DNA of 42,375 bases from an uncultured Gammaproteobacteria bacterium (GTDB lineage Bacteria > Pseudomonadota > Gammaproteobacteria > Pseudomonadales > Litorivicinaceae): NCBI GenBank assembly GCA_913042205.1, contig CAJWIY010000011.1, forward strand, positions 1 to 42,375, given 5' to 3'. The notes under the pieces were generated by a model. That model had not been told where the DNA came from. It saw only the letters and a list, made by a program, of their open reading frames with translations, and did no database searches. Of this stretch, positions 33,780 through 41,109 are shown one piece after another (position 1 is the stretch's first letter; every line of letters begins with the position of its first letter). Both the position numbers and the translations under genes were made by a program.

Positions 33780-34124
33780 ATGTCTTATATTCACGACTTA
33801 ACAACAACCGCTTTGAATCTAATCGACGCTAGGAAGAGTCTCGAGGCCGGTGACTTCTCCTCGGTAAGTCATTCAAAATGCACAACCTTTGATAATTTGC
33901 TCGCAATTGTAAACCGGTGTGGATCGATACCTCGCTGCGATATCTCTGTCTTGGAAAACGCGTGGAACGATCGCGATCGGACAGCCGTGCGGGGCCGGGT
34001 ATCAGAAGAAATCTGGTACCTCTTATCTGCCGCGAGTGAGGGGCAGATTGATGATAGAAACCCTGCTTCGCTGGTGGACAGGGCGATTAGCCTTTGTATT
34101 GCTGACCAACCCGGTTCTGCTTAA
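33780..34124 (+). CDS. Hypothetical small helical protein
   Basis: The ATG at 33780 has AGAGAGG seven bases upstream and gives a 114-residue product, better supported than the longer frame from 33735. The sequence is mostly helical (DLTTTALNLIDARKSLEAGD, EEIWYLLSAASEG), with two Cys in the middle. It has no signal peptide. It lies downstream of the palindromic operator and upstream of the yadGH-like genes, with about 140 bp between. I recognise no family. Confidence 0.55.
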   Translation: MSYIHDLTTTALNLIDARKSLEAGDFSSVSHSKCTTFDNLLAIVNRCGSIPRCDISVLENAWNDRDRTAVRGRVSEEIWYLLSAASEGQIDDRNPASLVDRAISLCIADQPGSA

Positions 34125-34159
34125 ATCGCCAGGTCGCGCTTGACGAGACTTTCTTAAAC

Positions 34160-34195
34160 TCAGGGGCCGTATCTCCTCGCATGGAGATCGGGCCA
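34160..34195 (+). other. Structured hairpin between 33780 gene and yadG-like gene
   Basis: ATCTCC and GGAGAT pair across TCGCAT, flanked by GGCC/GGGCC to lengthen the stem. There is no T-run after it. It may be an mRNA structure before the exporter genes. Confidence 0.35.
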
Positions 34196-34267
34196 CCTGT
34201 AAATAAGATAAATAGCCTCCATTGATGGGAATGGATTTGGTTTAAAGGTCAGGCGGGTACCCTCGGG

Positions 34268-35197
34268 ATGTCTTCAGTAATAAAAGTCCGAAACGTTACT
34301 AAGAAATACGCAGACGAAAAAGTGGCTCTCGCTGATCTTTCGGTAGACATTTCTTCGGGAGAAATCATTGCTCTGCTTGGCCCTAACGGTGCCGGCAAGA
34401 CGACCCTCATCTCGATAATTTGTGGGCTCACCACGCTCACTGCCGGGAATGTCTTCGTTGACGGTCTTGATATCGAGGCAGACTATCGCGAGGCCCGCTC
34501 GTTAATTGGTTTGGTTCCCCAAGAGCTCGTTCTCGAGCCCTTTGAGACAGTTATGGGCACGGTGACTTTGTCGAGGGGCCTCTTTGGTAGGTCCCCGAAT
34601 CCGGAACTGATCAAAAGCATCCTTGAGAATTTATCGTTGTGGGATAAGCGAGCCTCACCAATAAGAGAGTTATCCGGTGGGATGAAGCGTCGTGTCTTGA
34701 TAGCGAAAGCGCTCAGTCATGAGCCAAAAATTTTGTTCTTAGACGAGCCAACAGCTGGGGTCGATGTTGACCTGCGGCGTGACATGTGGCGGCTTATAAA
34801 AAATTTAAAAGCGACCGGTGTGACGGTCGTGCTAACGACCCACTACATCGAGGAAGCGGAAGAGATAGCGGACCGGATAGCGGTGATCGACAAAGGAAGG
34901 ATCTTGTTGGTTGAGGAGAAGACTGTGTTGATGGAGCGCTTGGGTAAGAAGCAACTCTCTATTGACTTAGACAAACCATTGTCAGGATTACCGACGACAC
35001 TGATGGATCTAGGAATAACATTAGAAAACGACGGCAAAAAACTGATTTATAACTATAATGTTGATCTTTCTGATTCAAAAATATCAGAAATTTTGTTGGC
35101 TATACGTTCGGAACAGATCCAGATTAATGATGTCCACACCGAGCAGAGCTCGCTTGAGGATATATTTATCGAGCTGGTCACGGAGGGTCAATCTTGA
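34268..35197 (+). CDS. yadG: ABC-2 type exporter ATP-binding protein (YadG-like)
   Basis: The 309-residue product is an ABC exporter ATPase. Walker A is GPNGAGKTT, the signature LSGGMKRRVLIAKAL and Walker B ILFLDEPTAGVD. The extended match to E. coli YadG includes LVPQELVLEPFETV and the C-terminal LEDIFIELV region; lengths agree (about 308). Its stop overlaps the permease start (ATGA). The substrate of YadGH is unknown. Upstream are the small unknown gene and the palindromic operator. Confidence 0.9.
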   Translation: MSSVIKVRNVTKKYADEKVALADLSVDISSGEIIALLGPNGAGKTTLISIICGLTTLTAGNVFVDGLDIEADYREARSLIGLVPQELVLEPFETVMGTVTLSRGLFGRSPNPELIKSILENLSLWDKRASPIRELSGGMKRRVLIAKALSHEPKILFLDEPTAGVDVDLRRDMWRLIKNLKATGVTVVLTTHYIEEAEEIADRIAVIDKGRILLVEEKTVLMERLGKKQLSIDLDKPLSGLPTTLMDLGITLENDGKKLIYNYNVDLSDSKISEILLAIRSEQIQINDVHTEQSSLEDIFIELVTEGQS

Positions 35198-35955
35198 ACT
35201 TATACGCAATCAAAGCGATCTACGTGTTTGAGATGGCCCGAACGTTCCGGACGCCCCTTCAGTCCTTCGCCTCCCCGGTTATATCAACGATTCTGTATTT
35301 TGTTGTGTTTGGGTCTGCTATCGGTAACCGGATGCTTCCGATTGGTGACGTCTCTTATGGTGCGTTTATCGTACCGGGTCTGATTATGTTGACGGTCATG
35401 ACTCAATCGGTCGCAAACGCTTCGTTCGGTATTTATTTCCCAAAGTTTTTGGGCACGATCTACGAGCATCTATCGGCACCGATTTCGCCATTCGAAATGG
35501 TCGCAGGGTACGTCGGTGCTGCTGCGACAAAGTCAGTCGTAGTGGGTTTTATCATCCTTGCGGTGTCGTTCTTATTCGTATCACTGAGGATAGAACATGT
35601 CGTTCTGGCGTTCCTATTTCTGATTATGACAGCATTCTGCTTTTCTCTTCTCGGGTTTATCTTGGGTTTGTGGGCCAAAAATTTCGAGCAGCTCAATTTT
35701 GTGCCAACCCTCATCATTACCCCTCTAGTTTTTCTTGGTGGAAGTTTCTATTCCATCGATATGCTCCCGTCGGCCTGGCAGGTTGTCAGCATGTTCAACC
35801 CCGCGATGTATCTCATCTCAGGATTTAGGTGGGCGTTTTTTGGTGTCTCAGAGGTCCCGATTCAGGTCTCGTTTTTGGCGGTGATGCTATTTGCGGGACT
35901 GTTCTTAGGCATCATCGCTTACATATTTAAGACCGGGTACCGACTCAGAAATTAG
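35194..35955 (+). CDS. yadH: ABC-2 type exporter permease (YadH-like)
   Basis: The 253-residue membrane protein has about six helices, the length and layout of E. coli YadH. Shared blocks include SPVISTILYFVVFGSAIGNR, YGAFIVPGLIMLTV, LGGSFYSIDMLP and MYLISGFRWAFFGV. It pairs with the overlapping ATPase to form a half-transporter complex of the inner membrane, exporting an unknown substrate. Confidence 0.9.
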   Translation: MNLYAIKAIYVFEMARTFRTPLQSFASPVISTILYFVVFGSAIGNRMLPIGDVSYGAFIVPGLIMLTVMTQSVANASFGIYFPKFLGTIYEHLSAPISPFEMVAGYVGAAATKSVVVGFIILAVSFLFVSLRIEHVVLAFLFLIMTAFCFSLLGFILGLWAKNFEQLNFVPTLIITPLVFLGGSFYSIDMLPSAWQVVSMFNPAMYLISGFRWAFFGVSEVPIQVSFLAVMLFAGLFLGIIAYIFKTGYRLRN

Positions 35956-36011
35956 TCGCACGGCCGCGTATTTGGTGTTGCTTAGATAAATAAATAAGTA
36001 TCATTCTGGTC

Positions 36012-36200
36012 ATGAAGATAATTTTTGTGCTGGTGTATTTCATACCCGGGACTTTTGATCCCATTGATACTGGTATGAAGTTTGAGACTCTGGACGAGTG
36101 CAACCAAGCGGCCTTTGACATGTCTTCAGATTTTGATATGCGTTACAGCCTCCAGTGCATACCCCAGGACTCTGGCGAGCGACTTCCAAAGATATCCTGA
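36012..36200 (+). CDS. Small hypothetical protein with an apparent signal sequence
   Basis: The 62-residue product starts with a short hydrophobic stretch (MKIIFVLVYFIPG) followed by FETLDECNQAAFDMSSDF and a second cysteine in LQCIPQ. Short secreted proteins with a FxSxxxC..C pattern are common in proteobacteria. No strong ribosome site is seen. It stands between yadH and the sox promoter region. Confidence 0.45.
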   Translation: MKIIFVLVYFIPGTFDPIDTGMKFETLDECNQAAFDMSSDFDMRYSLQCIPQDSGERLPKIS

Positions 36201-36278
36201 GCGGCGCAATTGTCAGTGAAAGTTCTTGTGCATCTTCTAGAGAGGATTCGACTTTTGGCTATTACCCCTCGATTCATA

Positions 36279-36320
36279 GAATCTAGGTTGTTATATTCAA
36301 TTTAGATATAACCTTAGATC
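36279..36320. promoter_or_regulatory. Imperfect inverted repeat upstream of soxC
   Basis: GAATCTAGGTTGTTATAT (36279-36296) is mirrored by ATATAACCTTAGATC (36306-36320), with small bulges. It ends six bases before the AGGGA ribosome site of soxC. It could be an operator for a sox regulator or a 5'-UTR hairpin. Confidence 0.45.
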
Positions 36321-36337
36321 AATATAGGGATACGTTG

Positions 36338-37654
36338 ATGGGTAGAATCTATGAGCCGTCTCTTCCGAAGCTGATGGAAGCGATCGCTACCGAGGCGAGA
36401 GGAATGAAGGGCCTCGATCGTCGTAACTTCCTCAAGGGTGGTATTGCTGCAGTAGCGGGCCTTGCTAGCGTACAAATTATTCCAAAAGCGAGCGCATCTT
36501 CGAACCTCCCCCCGAACCTTCCGAAATGGCAGAGCCATCTCGGACCCGGCGTTGTTTCCAAGCCTTATGGTGAGCCGGCTGAGTTCGAGGATCTTCAGCG
36601 CCGGACTGTCCCCTGGCTGACCGTAGACGCTGCCTCATCGATCTCTATGACACCGTTGCAAGATCTTGAAGGCATCATTACGCCAAGTGGAGTTGTGTTT
36701 GAGCGTTACCACGGCGGTATTCCAAACGTCAATCCAGATCAGCATCGCTTAATCATCCATGGCCTCGTGGAGCGTCCGTTGGTTCTGACCATGGATGATT
36801 TGAGGCGATTTCCTTCTGTTTCTGAGATTCGGTTTATTGAGTGCCCGGCGAACGGTGGAATGGAGTGGCGTGGGGCACAAATGGAAGCACTACAGTTCAC
36901 CCACGGCATGCTGGCGTGCTGTGAGTGGACAGGCGTTAAACTGTCCACTCTCCTTGATGAGGTCGGCGTAAAGCCCGACGGAAAATGGATCCTAGCGGAG
37001 GGGGCAGACGCGGCGGGTATGTCACGTTCGATTCCGCTGGAGAAGGCGCTCGATGATACGATTATCGCCTGGGGCCAGAACGGTGAGGCGCTCCGTCCTG
37101 AGCAGGGCTACCCCCTACGTATGCTTAACCCGGGCTGGGAGGGGAACACGTCTGTTAAATGGCTTCGCCGGCTGGAGATAGGCGATCAACCCTGGCATCA
37201 CCGCGAAGAGACGTCAAAATATACCGATCTAATGCCTGACGGACGAGCGCGCCGATTCACGTGGGTGCAGGAGGCAAACTCTGTAATCACATCGCCATGT
37301 CCAGAGAAACCCCTCAAGCAATCCGGATTCGTTGAGATCCGAGGTTATGCCTGGTCAGGTCGCGGAAAGATTAAGGCCGTCGATATCTCTTTCGATGGCG
37401 GTGTTAACTGGGAGCGCACAGAGCTCAAAGGACTCGTCTTATCCAAAGCGCTAACCCAGTTCAGTTATAGGACCACTTGGAGCGGCCAGCCATGGCTACT
37501 TCAGTCTCGCGCGATTGATGAGACAGGTTACGTGCAGCCAACATTGAAACAGTTGCGTGATGAGCGTGGTGGTTGGTCGATATACCACAAGAACTCAATA
37601 CATACGTGGAACGTGATGGAAAACGGAGACGTGTTCAATGTTCAGATCTCTTAA
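36338..37654 (+). CDS. soxC: SoxC, molybdenum subunit of sulfane dehydrogenase SoxCD
   Basis: SoxC with SoxD oxidises the sulfane sulfur bound to SoxY, giving six electrons. The 438-residue product starts with a Tat signal (DRRNFLKGG, twin Arg at 28-29). The molybdopterin-binding oxidoreductase domain has the Mo-ligating Cys in RFIECPANGG and the C-terminal dimerisation domain with the AYAWSGRGKI-like segment. The ATG at 36338 is favoured (AGGGA eight bases upstream) over TTG 36335. The end overlaps soxD by 17 bases. Confidence 0.95.
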   Translation: MGRIYEPSLPKLMEAIATEARGMKGLDRRNFLKGGIAAVAGLASVQIIPKASASSNLPPNLPKWQSHLGPGVVSKPYGEPAEFEDLQRRTVPWLTVDAASSISMTPLQDLEGIITPSGVVFERYHGGIPNVNPDQHRLIIHGLVERPLVLTMDDLRRFPSVSEIRFIECPANGGMEWRGAQMEALQFTHGMLACCEWTGVKLSTLLDEVGVKPDGKWILAEGADAAGMSRSIPLEKALDDTIIAWGQNGEALRPEQGYPLRMLNPGWEGNTSVKWLRRLEIGDQPWHHREETSKYTDLMPDGRARRFTWVQEANSVITSPCPEKPLKQSGFVEIRGYAWSGRGKIKAVDISFDGGVNWERTELKGLVLSKALTQFSYRTTWSGQPWLLQSRAIDETGYVQPTLKQLRDERGGWSIYHKNSIHTWNVMENGDVFNVQIS

Positions 37655-38621
37655 GCTAATCCCGCTTCTTCTGACAATGGCGTTCTCCGTGATCGTCTCG
37701 GCGGGTCCGCTTGGAATTGGTTCTGTGGCGACCCCTGAGATGATCGCCGGGTGGGATATTGATATTAGGCCGGATGGGACCGGCTTACCTGATGGTGAGG
37801 GCACAGTGGCGGCGGGCGAGGGTCTTTATGAGGCTAAGTGTGCAAGTTGCCACGGCCTCTTTGGGGAGGGCGAAGGTCGGTGGCCCGCCCTCGCTGGCGG
37901 TGAGGGAACGCTTGATACCTTGCATCCGGAGAAAACCGTTGGGTCATACTGGCCATATGCGTCGACGTTGTGGGATTACATTCACCGAGCGATGCCTTAT
38001 ACCGCTCCACAGTCGCTGACTGACGCCGAGACCTATTCGATTTCCGCGTATGTTTTATATCTCAACGACATCGTCGACGATGAATTCGTCGCGAATAGGG
38101 AGACCTTCGCTCGGGTGAAGATGCCAAATGAAGAAAATTTTTATGTAGACAATCGCCCCGATTCAAAGAACGAGCGTTGCTTCGAAAACTGTGCAGATCC
38201 CAAGGCTTTTGAAATCGTCACAACGATTAATGGATTGACACCGACGGGTCACTTTAAGGAGGACTCTGGAGTCGCCGCGAATCATTATGACGGGAATCCC
38301 TCGGCAGCAAGTGAGTCGGGAATAAGCAAAGAAAAAAATGATACTAAAATCGTACTGTCAGATAAGGCAACCTTAGGTAAGGGCGTGTACGATACAGCGT
38401 GTCAGGCTTGTCACAATCCTGGGATCGCAGGTGCTCCTAGGACGGGTGACAAGACTGCTTGGGTAAGTCGCATAGATCAGGGAATGGATGTCCTGAATGG
38501 TCATGCGATTAACGGCTATCAGGGCGCAGACGGAGTGATGCCCGCGAAAGGTGGCAATATGTCGTTATCGAACGACGACGTAATAAACGCAGTTGCGTTT
38601 ATGGTTGAATTGAGTCGCTAG
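37638..38621 (+). CDS. soxD: SoxD, dihaem cytochrome c subunit of SoxCD
   Basis: SoxD accepts electrons from SoxC and passes them on. The 327-residue product has a signal peptide ending near SAGP and two c-type haem sites: CASCH at residues 68-72 and CQACH at 255-259. The arrangement of two cytochrome domains matches full-length SoxD. Its start lies inside the soxC end, so translation is coupled. With SoxCD present, thiosulfate can be oxidised fully to sulfate without stored sulfur. Confidence 0.95.
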   Translation: MFRSLKLIPLLLTMAFSVIVSAGPLGIGSVATPEMIAGWDIDIRPDGTGLPDGEGTVAAGEGLYEAKCASCHGLFGEGEGRWPALAGGEGTLDTLHPEKTVGSYWPYASTLWDYIHRAMPYTAPQSLTDAETYSISAYVLYLNDIVDDEFVANRETFARVKMPNEENFYVDNRPDSKNERCFENCADPKAFEIVTTINGLTPTGHFKEDSGVAANHYDGNPSAASESGISKEKNDTKIVLSDKATLGKGVYDTACQACHNPGIAGAPRTGDKTAWVSRIDQGMDVLNGHAINGYQGADGVMPAKGGNMSLSNDDVINAVAFMVELSR

Positions 38622-38656
38622 GCTCTGTTCTAACTCGCTATGGAGAGGAAACTATA

Positions 38657-38992
38657 ATGAAGAAGGAGCTCCTGTCGGCCGTGCTTGTATCTGCGCTCGT
38701 GTCGCCGCTGGCGATCGCCGACGCTGTAAAGCAGGGTAAGGAAATTGCGTGGAGTCGCAAAAAAGGTAATTGTCTGACTTGCCATATGATGGATGGCGGA
38801 CAACAAACAGGAAACTCAGGCCCACCGCTGATTGCGATGGAGGCTCGTTACCCAGATAGAGCCATGTTACGTGAGCAAATTTGGGATCCCACTAAACGAA
38901 ACCCGCTGACAAATATGCCCCCATTCGGTCGTAATAAAATTTTGACTGAAGCGGAGATTGATGCGGTCGTTGATTATCTGTATTCACTTTAA
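38657..38992 (+). CDS. soxX: SoxX, monohaem cytochrome c
   Basis: SoxX is the small haem subunit of SoxXA, which joins thiosulfate to SoxY. The 111-residue product has a signal peptide ending in ADA, one haem motif CLTCH (Cys39 to His43) and a C-terminal NMPPFG segment with the Met ligand. AGAGGAA upstream supports the start. It begins the soxXYZAK part of the cluster. Confidence 0.93.
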   Translation: MKKELLSAVLVSALVSPLAIADAVKQGKEIAWSRKKGNCLTCHMMDGGQQTGNSGPPLIAMEARYPDRAMLREQIWDPTKRNPLTNMPPFGRNKILTEAEIDAVVDYLYSL

Positions 38993-39012
38993 ATTCACAT
39001 AGGAGAGATGCG

Positions 39013-39465
39013 ATGAATCGTCGTAGCATTTTAAAGGCAGCAGGTACATTCATGGCCGCTGCAGCAGCTGTTGTTGCATTCCCACGCATGGTTTTCGCCG
39101 GATACAACGCGAAAGCTTTTAAGAATCCAAAAATGGATGACTCGATGAACGAGTTGTTCGGCTCCAATGCGACCACACCCAGCGGTGAGGTGAAGTTGAA
39201 GGCCCCAGATATTGCAGAAAACGGGGCGGTCGTTCCGATCGAGATATCGACCTCACTAAAAGCAGACCGGATTGCGTTCATGGTCAAAGAGAACCCGAAC
39301 CCCTTAGCAATAGTTGCCGATATCCCAGCCGGGACCCAGCCTACGGTGAAGACGCGTGTCCGAATGGGTAAGACAACCCAGGTGATGGCTGTGGTAAGCG
39401 CAGACGGGAAGCTCTACACGGCGTCCAAAGAGGTCAAGGTTACGATCGGCGGTTGCGGCGGTTAA
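39013..39465 (+). CDS. soxY: SoxY, sulfur carrier subunit
   Basis: SoxY carries pathway intermediates on a C-terminal cysteine. The 150-residue product has a Tat-like signal (NRRSILKAAG) and ends in GGCGG, the family's swinging arm with the sulfur-binding Cys. AGGAGAG upstream supports the ATG. It is followed by soxZ after 16 bases. Confidence 0.96.
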   Translation: MNRRSILKAAGTFMAAAAAVVAFPRMVFAGYNAKAFKNPKMDDSMNELFGSNATTPSGEVKLKAPDIAENGAVVPIEISTSLKADRIAFMVKENPNPLAIVADIPAGTQPTVKTRVRMGKTTQVMAVVSADGKLYTASKEVKVTIGGCGG

Positions 39466-39481
39466 TTAGGAGGATTTAGAG

Positions 39482-39787
39482 ATGTCATCAATTCGTATCA
39501 AAGCAAAAGAGCGGAACGGTAGCGTCGACGTGAAGACGCTTATGAAGCACAACATGGAAACAGGCTTGCGCAAGGGCAAGGACGGGAAAAAAATTCCAGA
39601 GCACTGGATCACTGACGTCACCGCCGAGTCGGGCGGGAAGGTCGTTTTTGCTGCGGCCTTTAATACCTCGATCTCGAAGGACCCCTATCTCGCCTTTAAA
39701 TTCGCCGGCAAGAAAGGGGACACCGTGAAGATTTCTTGGAAGGATAGTCAAGGCAAGACAGACTCTGCCGAGACTAAGGTTAAGTAG
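39482..39787 (+). CDS. soxZ: SoxZ, sulfur carrier complex partner
   Basis: SoxZ forms a dimer with SoxY and is carried to the periplasm with it, so it needs no own signal. The 101-residue product shows the beta-sandwich sequence IRIKAKERNGSVDVKTLMKH and HNMETGLRKGKDGKKIP typical of SoxZ. AGGAGGATT precedes the start. Confidence 0.96.
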   Translation: MSSIRIKAKERNGSVDVKTLMKHNMETGLRKGKDGKKIPEHWITDVTAESGGKVVFAAAFNTSISKDPYLAFKFAGKKGDTVKISWKDSQGKTDSAETKVK

Positions 39788-39805
39788 CTGGAAGGAGACG
39801 GTGAA

Positions 39806-40642
39806 ATGAGAACAATAATTAGTTCGGCTTTGGTCGGCGCCCTCGGCCTGGGAATCGCGCTCAGCGTCTCGGCCGGGCCGGTCGAGGACCAGATTGCTTT
39901 TCAAAAGTACTACGAGAGCAGATTCCCCGATACACCCACCGAGGACTTTGCGAATGGAGTCTATTCGATCCTTCCCACGGCTCGTGAGCAGTGGGAGGCT
40001 ATTGAGGAGTTTCCCCCATACGAGCTAGCGATCGAGAGCGGTGAGGAGCTCTACCATTCAAAGTTTGCCAACGGTAAGTCTTTGGCGGATTGTTTCGGGC
40101 CAGAGGGCGCCGTGCGTGGACAGTATCCGTTTTGGGATAAGGAGCGTGGGATGGTGGTCACCATGGAGCGTGCGGTCAATGAGTGCCGTGAGGCCAATGG
40201 TGAGAAGCCGTACGGCTGGAAGAAAGGTAAAATCACCGAGGTGACAGCATACATGTCCTACAACTCGCGCGGCCAAGAGGTGAAGGTCGAGGTGCCCTCA
40301 GACGACCCACGGGCGCTTGCTGCTTACGAGGACGGTAAGGAGCATTTCTACACAAAGCGTGGGCAGTTGAATTTCGCTTGCGCAGATTGTCATATGTTGA
40401 CGGCCGGGAACTTGTATCGTGCTGATACAACGTCACCTGCGTTTGGGCACGCGACAAGCTGGCCGGTATTTCGTTCTAAGTGGCAGTCGATGGGGACCTT
40501 ACACCGCCGCTTTGCGGGATGTCACAAAAATATCCGAGCAAACCCATATAAGGCTCAGGGACCTGAATACAGTAACCTCGAGTACTTTGTGACCTATATG
40601 TCTAACGGGCTCGATTTTAATGGCCCGGCGGCCCGGAAGTAG
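39806..40642 (+). CDS. soxA: SoxA, single-haem type cytochrome c
   Basis: SoxA with SoxX catalyses the first coupling of thiosulfate to SoxY. The 278-residue product has a signal peptide, one haem motif CADCH (Cys192 to His196) and the conserved catalytic Cys239 in RRFAGCHKNIRA. Only Cys96 and Cys127 remain in the N-terminal half, where dihaem SoxA has its first haem, so this is a one-haem form, probably with a disulfide there. GGAGACGG upstream supports the start. Confidence 0.95.
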   Translation: MRTIISSALVGALGLGIALSVSAGPVEDQIAFQKYYESRFPDTPTEDFANGVYSILPTAREQWEAIEEFPPYELAIESGEELYHSKFANGKSLADCFGPEGAVRGQYPFWDKERGMVVTMERAVNECREANGEKPYGWKKGKITEVTAYMSYNSRGQEVKVEVPSDDPRALAAYEDGKEHFYTKRGQLNFACADCHMLTAGNLYRADTTSPAFGHATSWPVFRSKWQSMGTLHRRFAGCHKNIRANPYKAQGPEYSNLEYFVTYMSNGLDFNGPAARK

Positions 40643-40651
40643 GGAATTGTT

Positions 40652-40957
40652 ATGAAAAATGGATTGAAAACAATTGCCCTAGGGCTCGCTTTTATCGCTC
40701 CACTTTCCTTCGCTGGCAGCGGTACTACCGCGGAGCATATTGAGGCCGCGACCGCAGCCTACAAAAAATTGGCAAAGGAAAGCAGTTACCAGTGGACGGT
40801 TACCGTCAAGGCTATTAAGGCAGCGAAGAAGGCTCTAAAAGCTGGTGATGATGAGGCCGCCCGTAAGTTGGCTCATGAGGCGATGGATCTGGTGGAGGCG
40901 ACTCGTCTCCAAGCGAAGATTGAGTCAGAAACCTGGCAGATGCGGGTTCCTAAGTAG
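40652..40957 (+). CDS. soxK: SoxK, SoxXA-binding protein
   Basis: The 101-residue product has a signal peptide (MKNGLKTIALGLAFIAPLSFA) and a mature helical hairpin. It contains YQWTVTVKAIKAAKKALKAGDDEAARKLAHEAM, the pattern of SoxXA-binding proteins (SoxK/SAXB), which join SoxXA into a trimer and raise its activity. The soxXYZAK order is known from green sulfur bacteria and Thiomicrospira. It follows soxA after nine bases and is the last gene of the unit before a bidirectional terminator. Confidence 0.8.
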   Translation: MKNGLKTIALGLAFIAPLSFAGSGTTAEHIEAATAAYKKLAKESSYQWTVTVKAIKAAKKALKAGDDEAARKLAHEAMDLVEATRLQAKIESETWQMRVPK

Positions 40958-40973
40958 TTAGCGACTGGCAATG

Positions 40974-41003
40974 AAAAACGCGACCCTTGGGTCGCGTTTT
41001 TTT
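40974..41003. terminator. Bidirectional terminator between soxK and soxB
   Basis: CGCGACCC (40979-40986) and GGGTCGCG (40989-40996) form an eight-bp stem, with AAAAA before it and TTTTTTT after it. It can end transcription from both converging units: soxCDXYZAK on the plus strand and soxB on the minus strand. Confidence 0.9.
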
Positions 41004-41109
41004 ATCGACGTTTGATAGTTCCATGGGGTGTCAGACGGAGCAGTGGTCCTTATAAATGGCCCGCAGGGCGACACTGATTATCGCGAGGCCGGTCGAGACA
41101 TATATGTCA

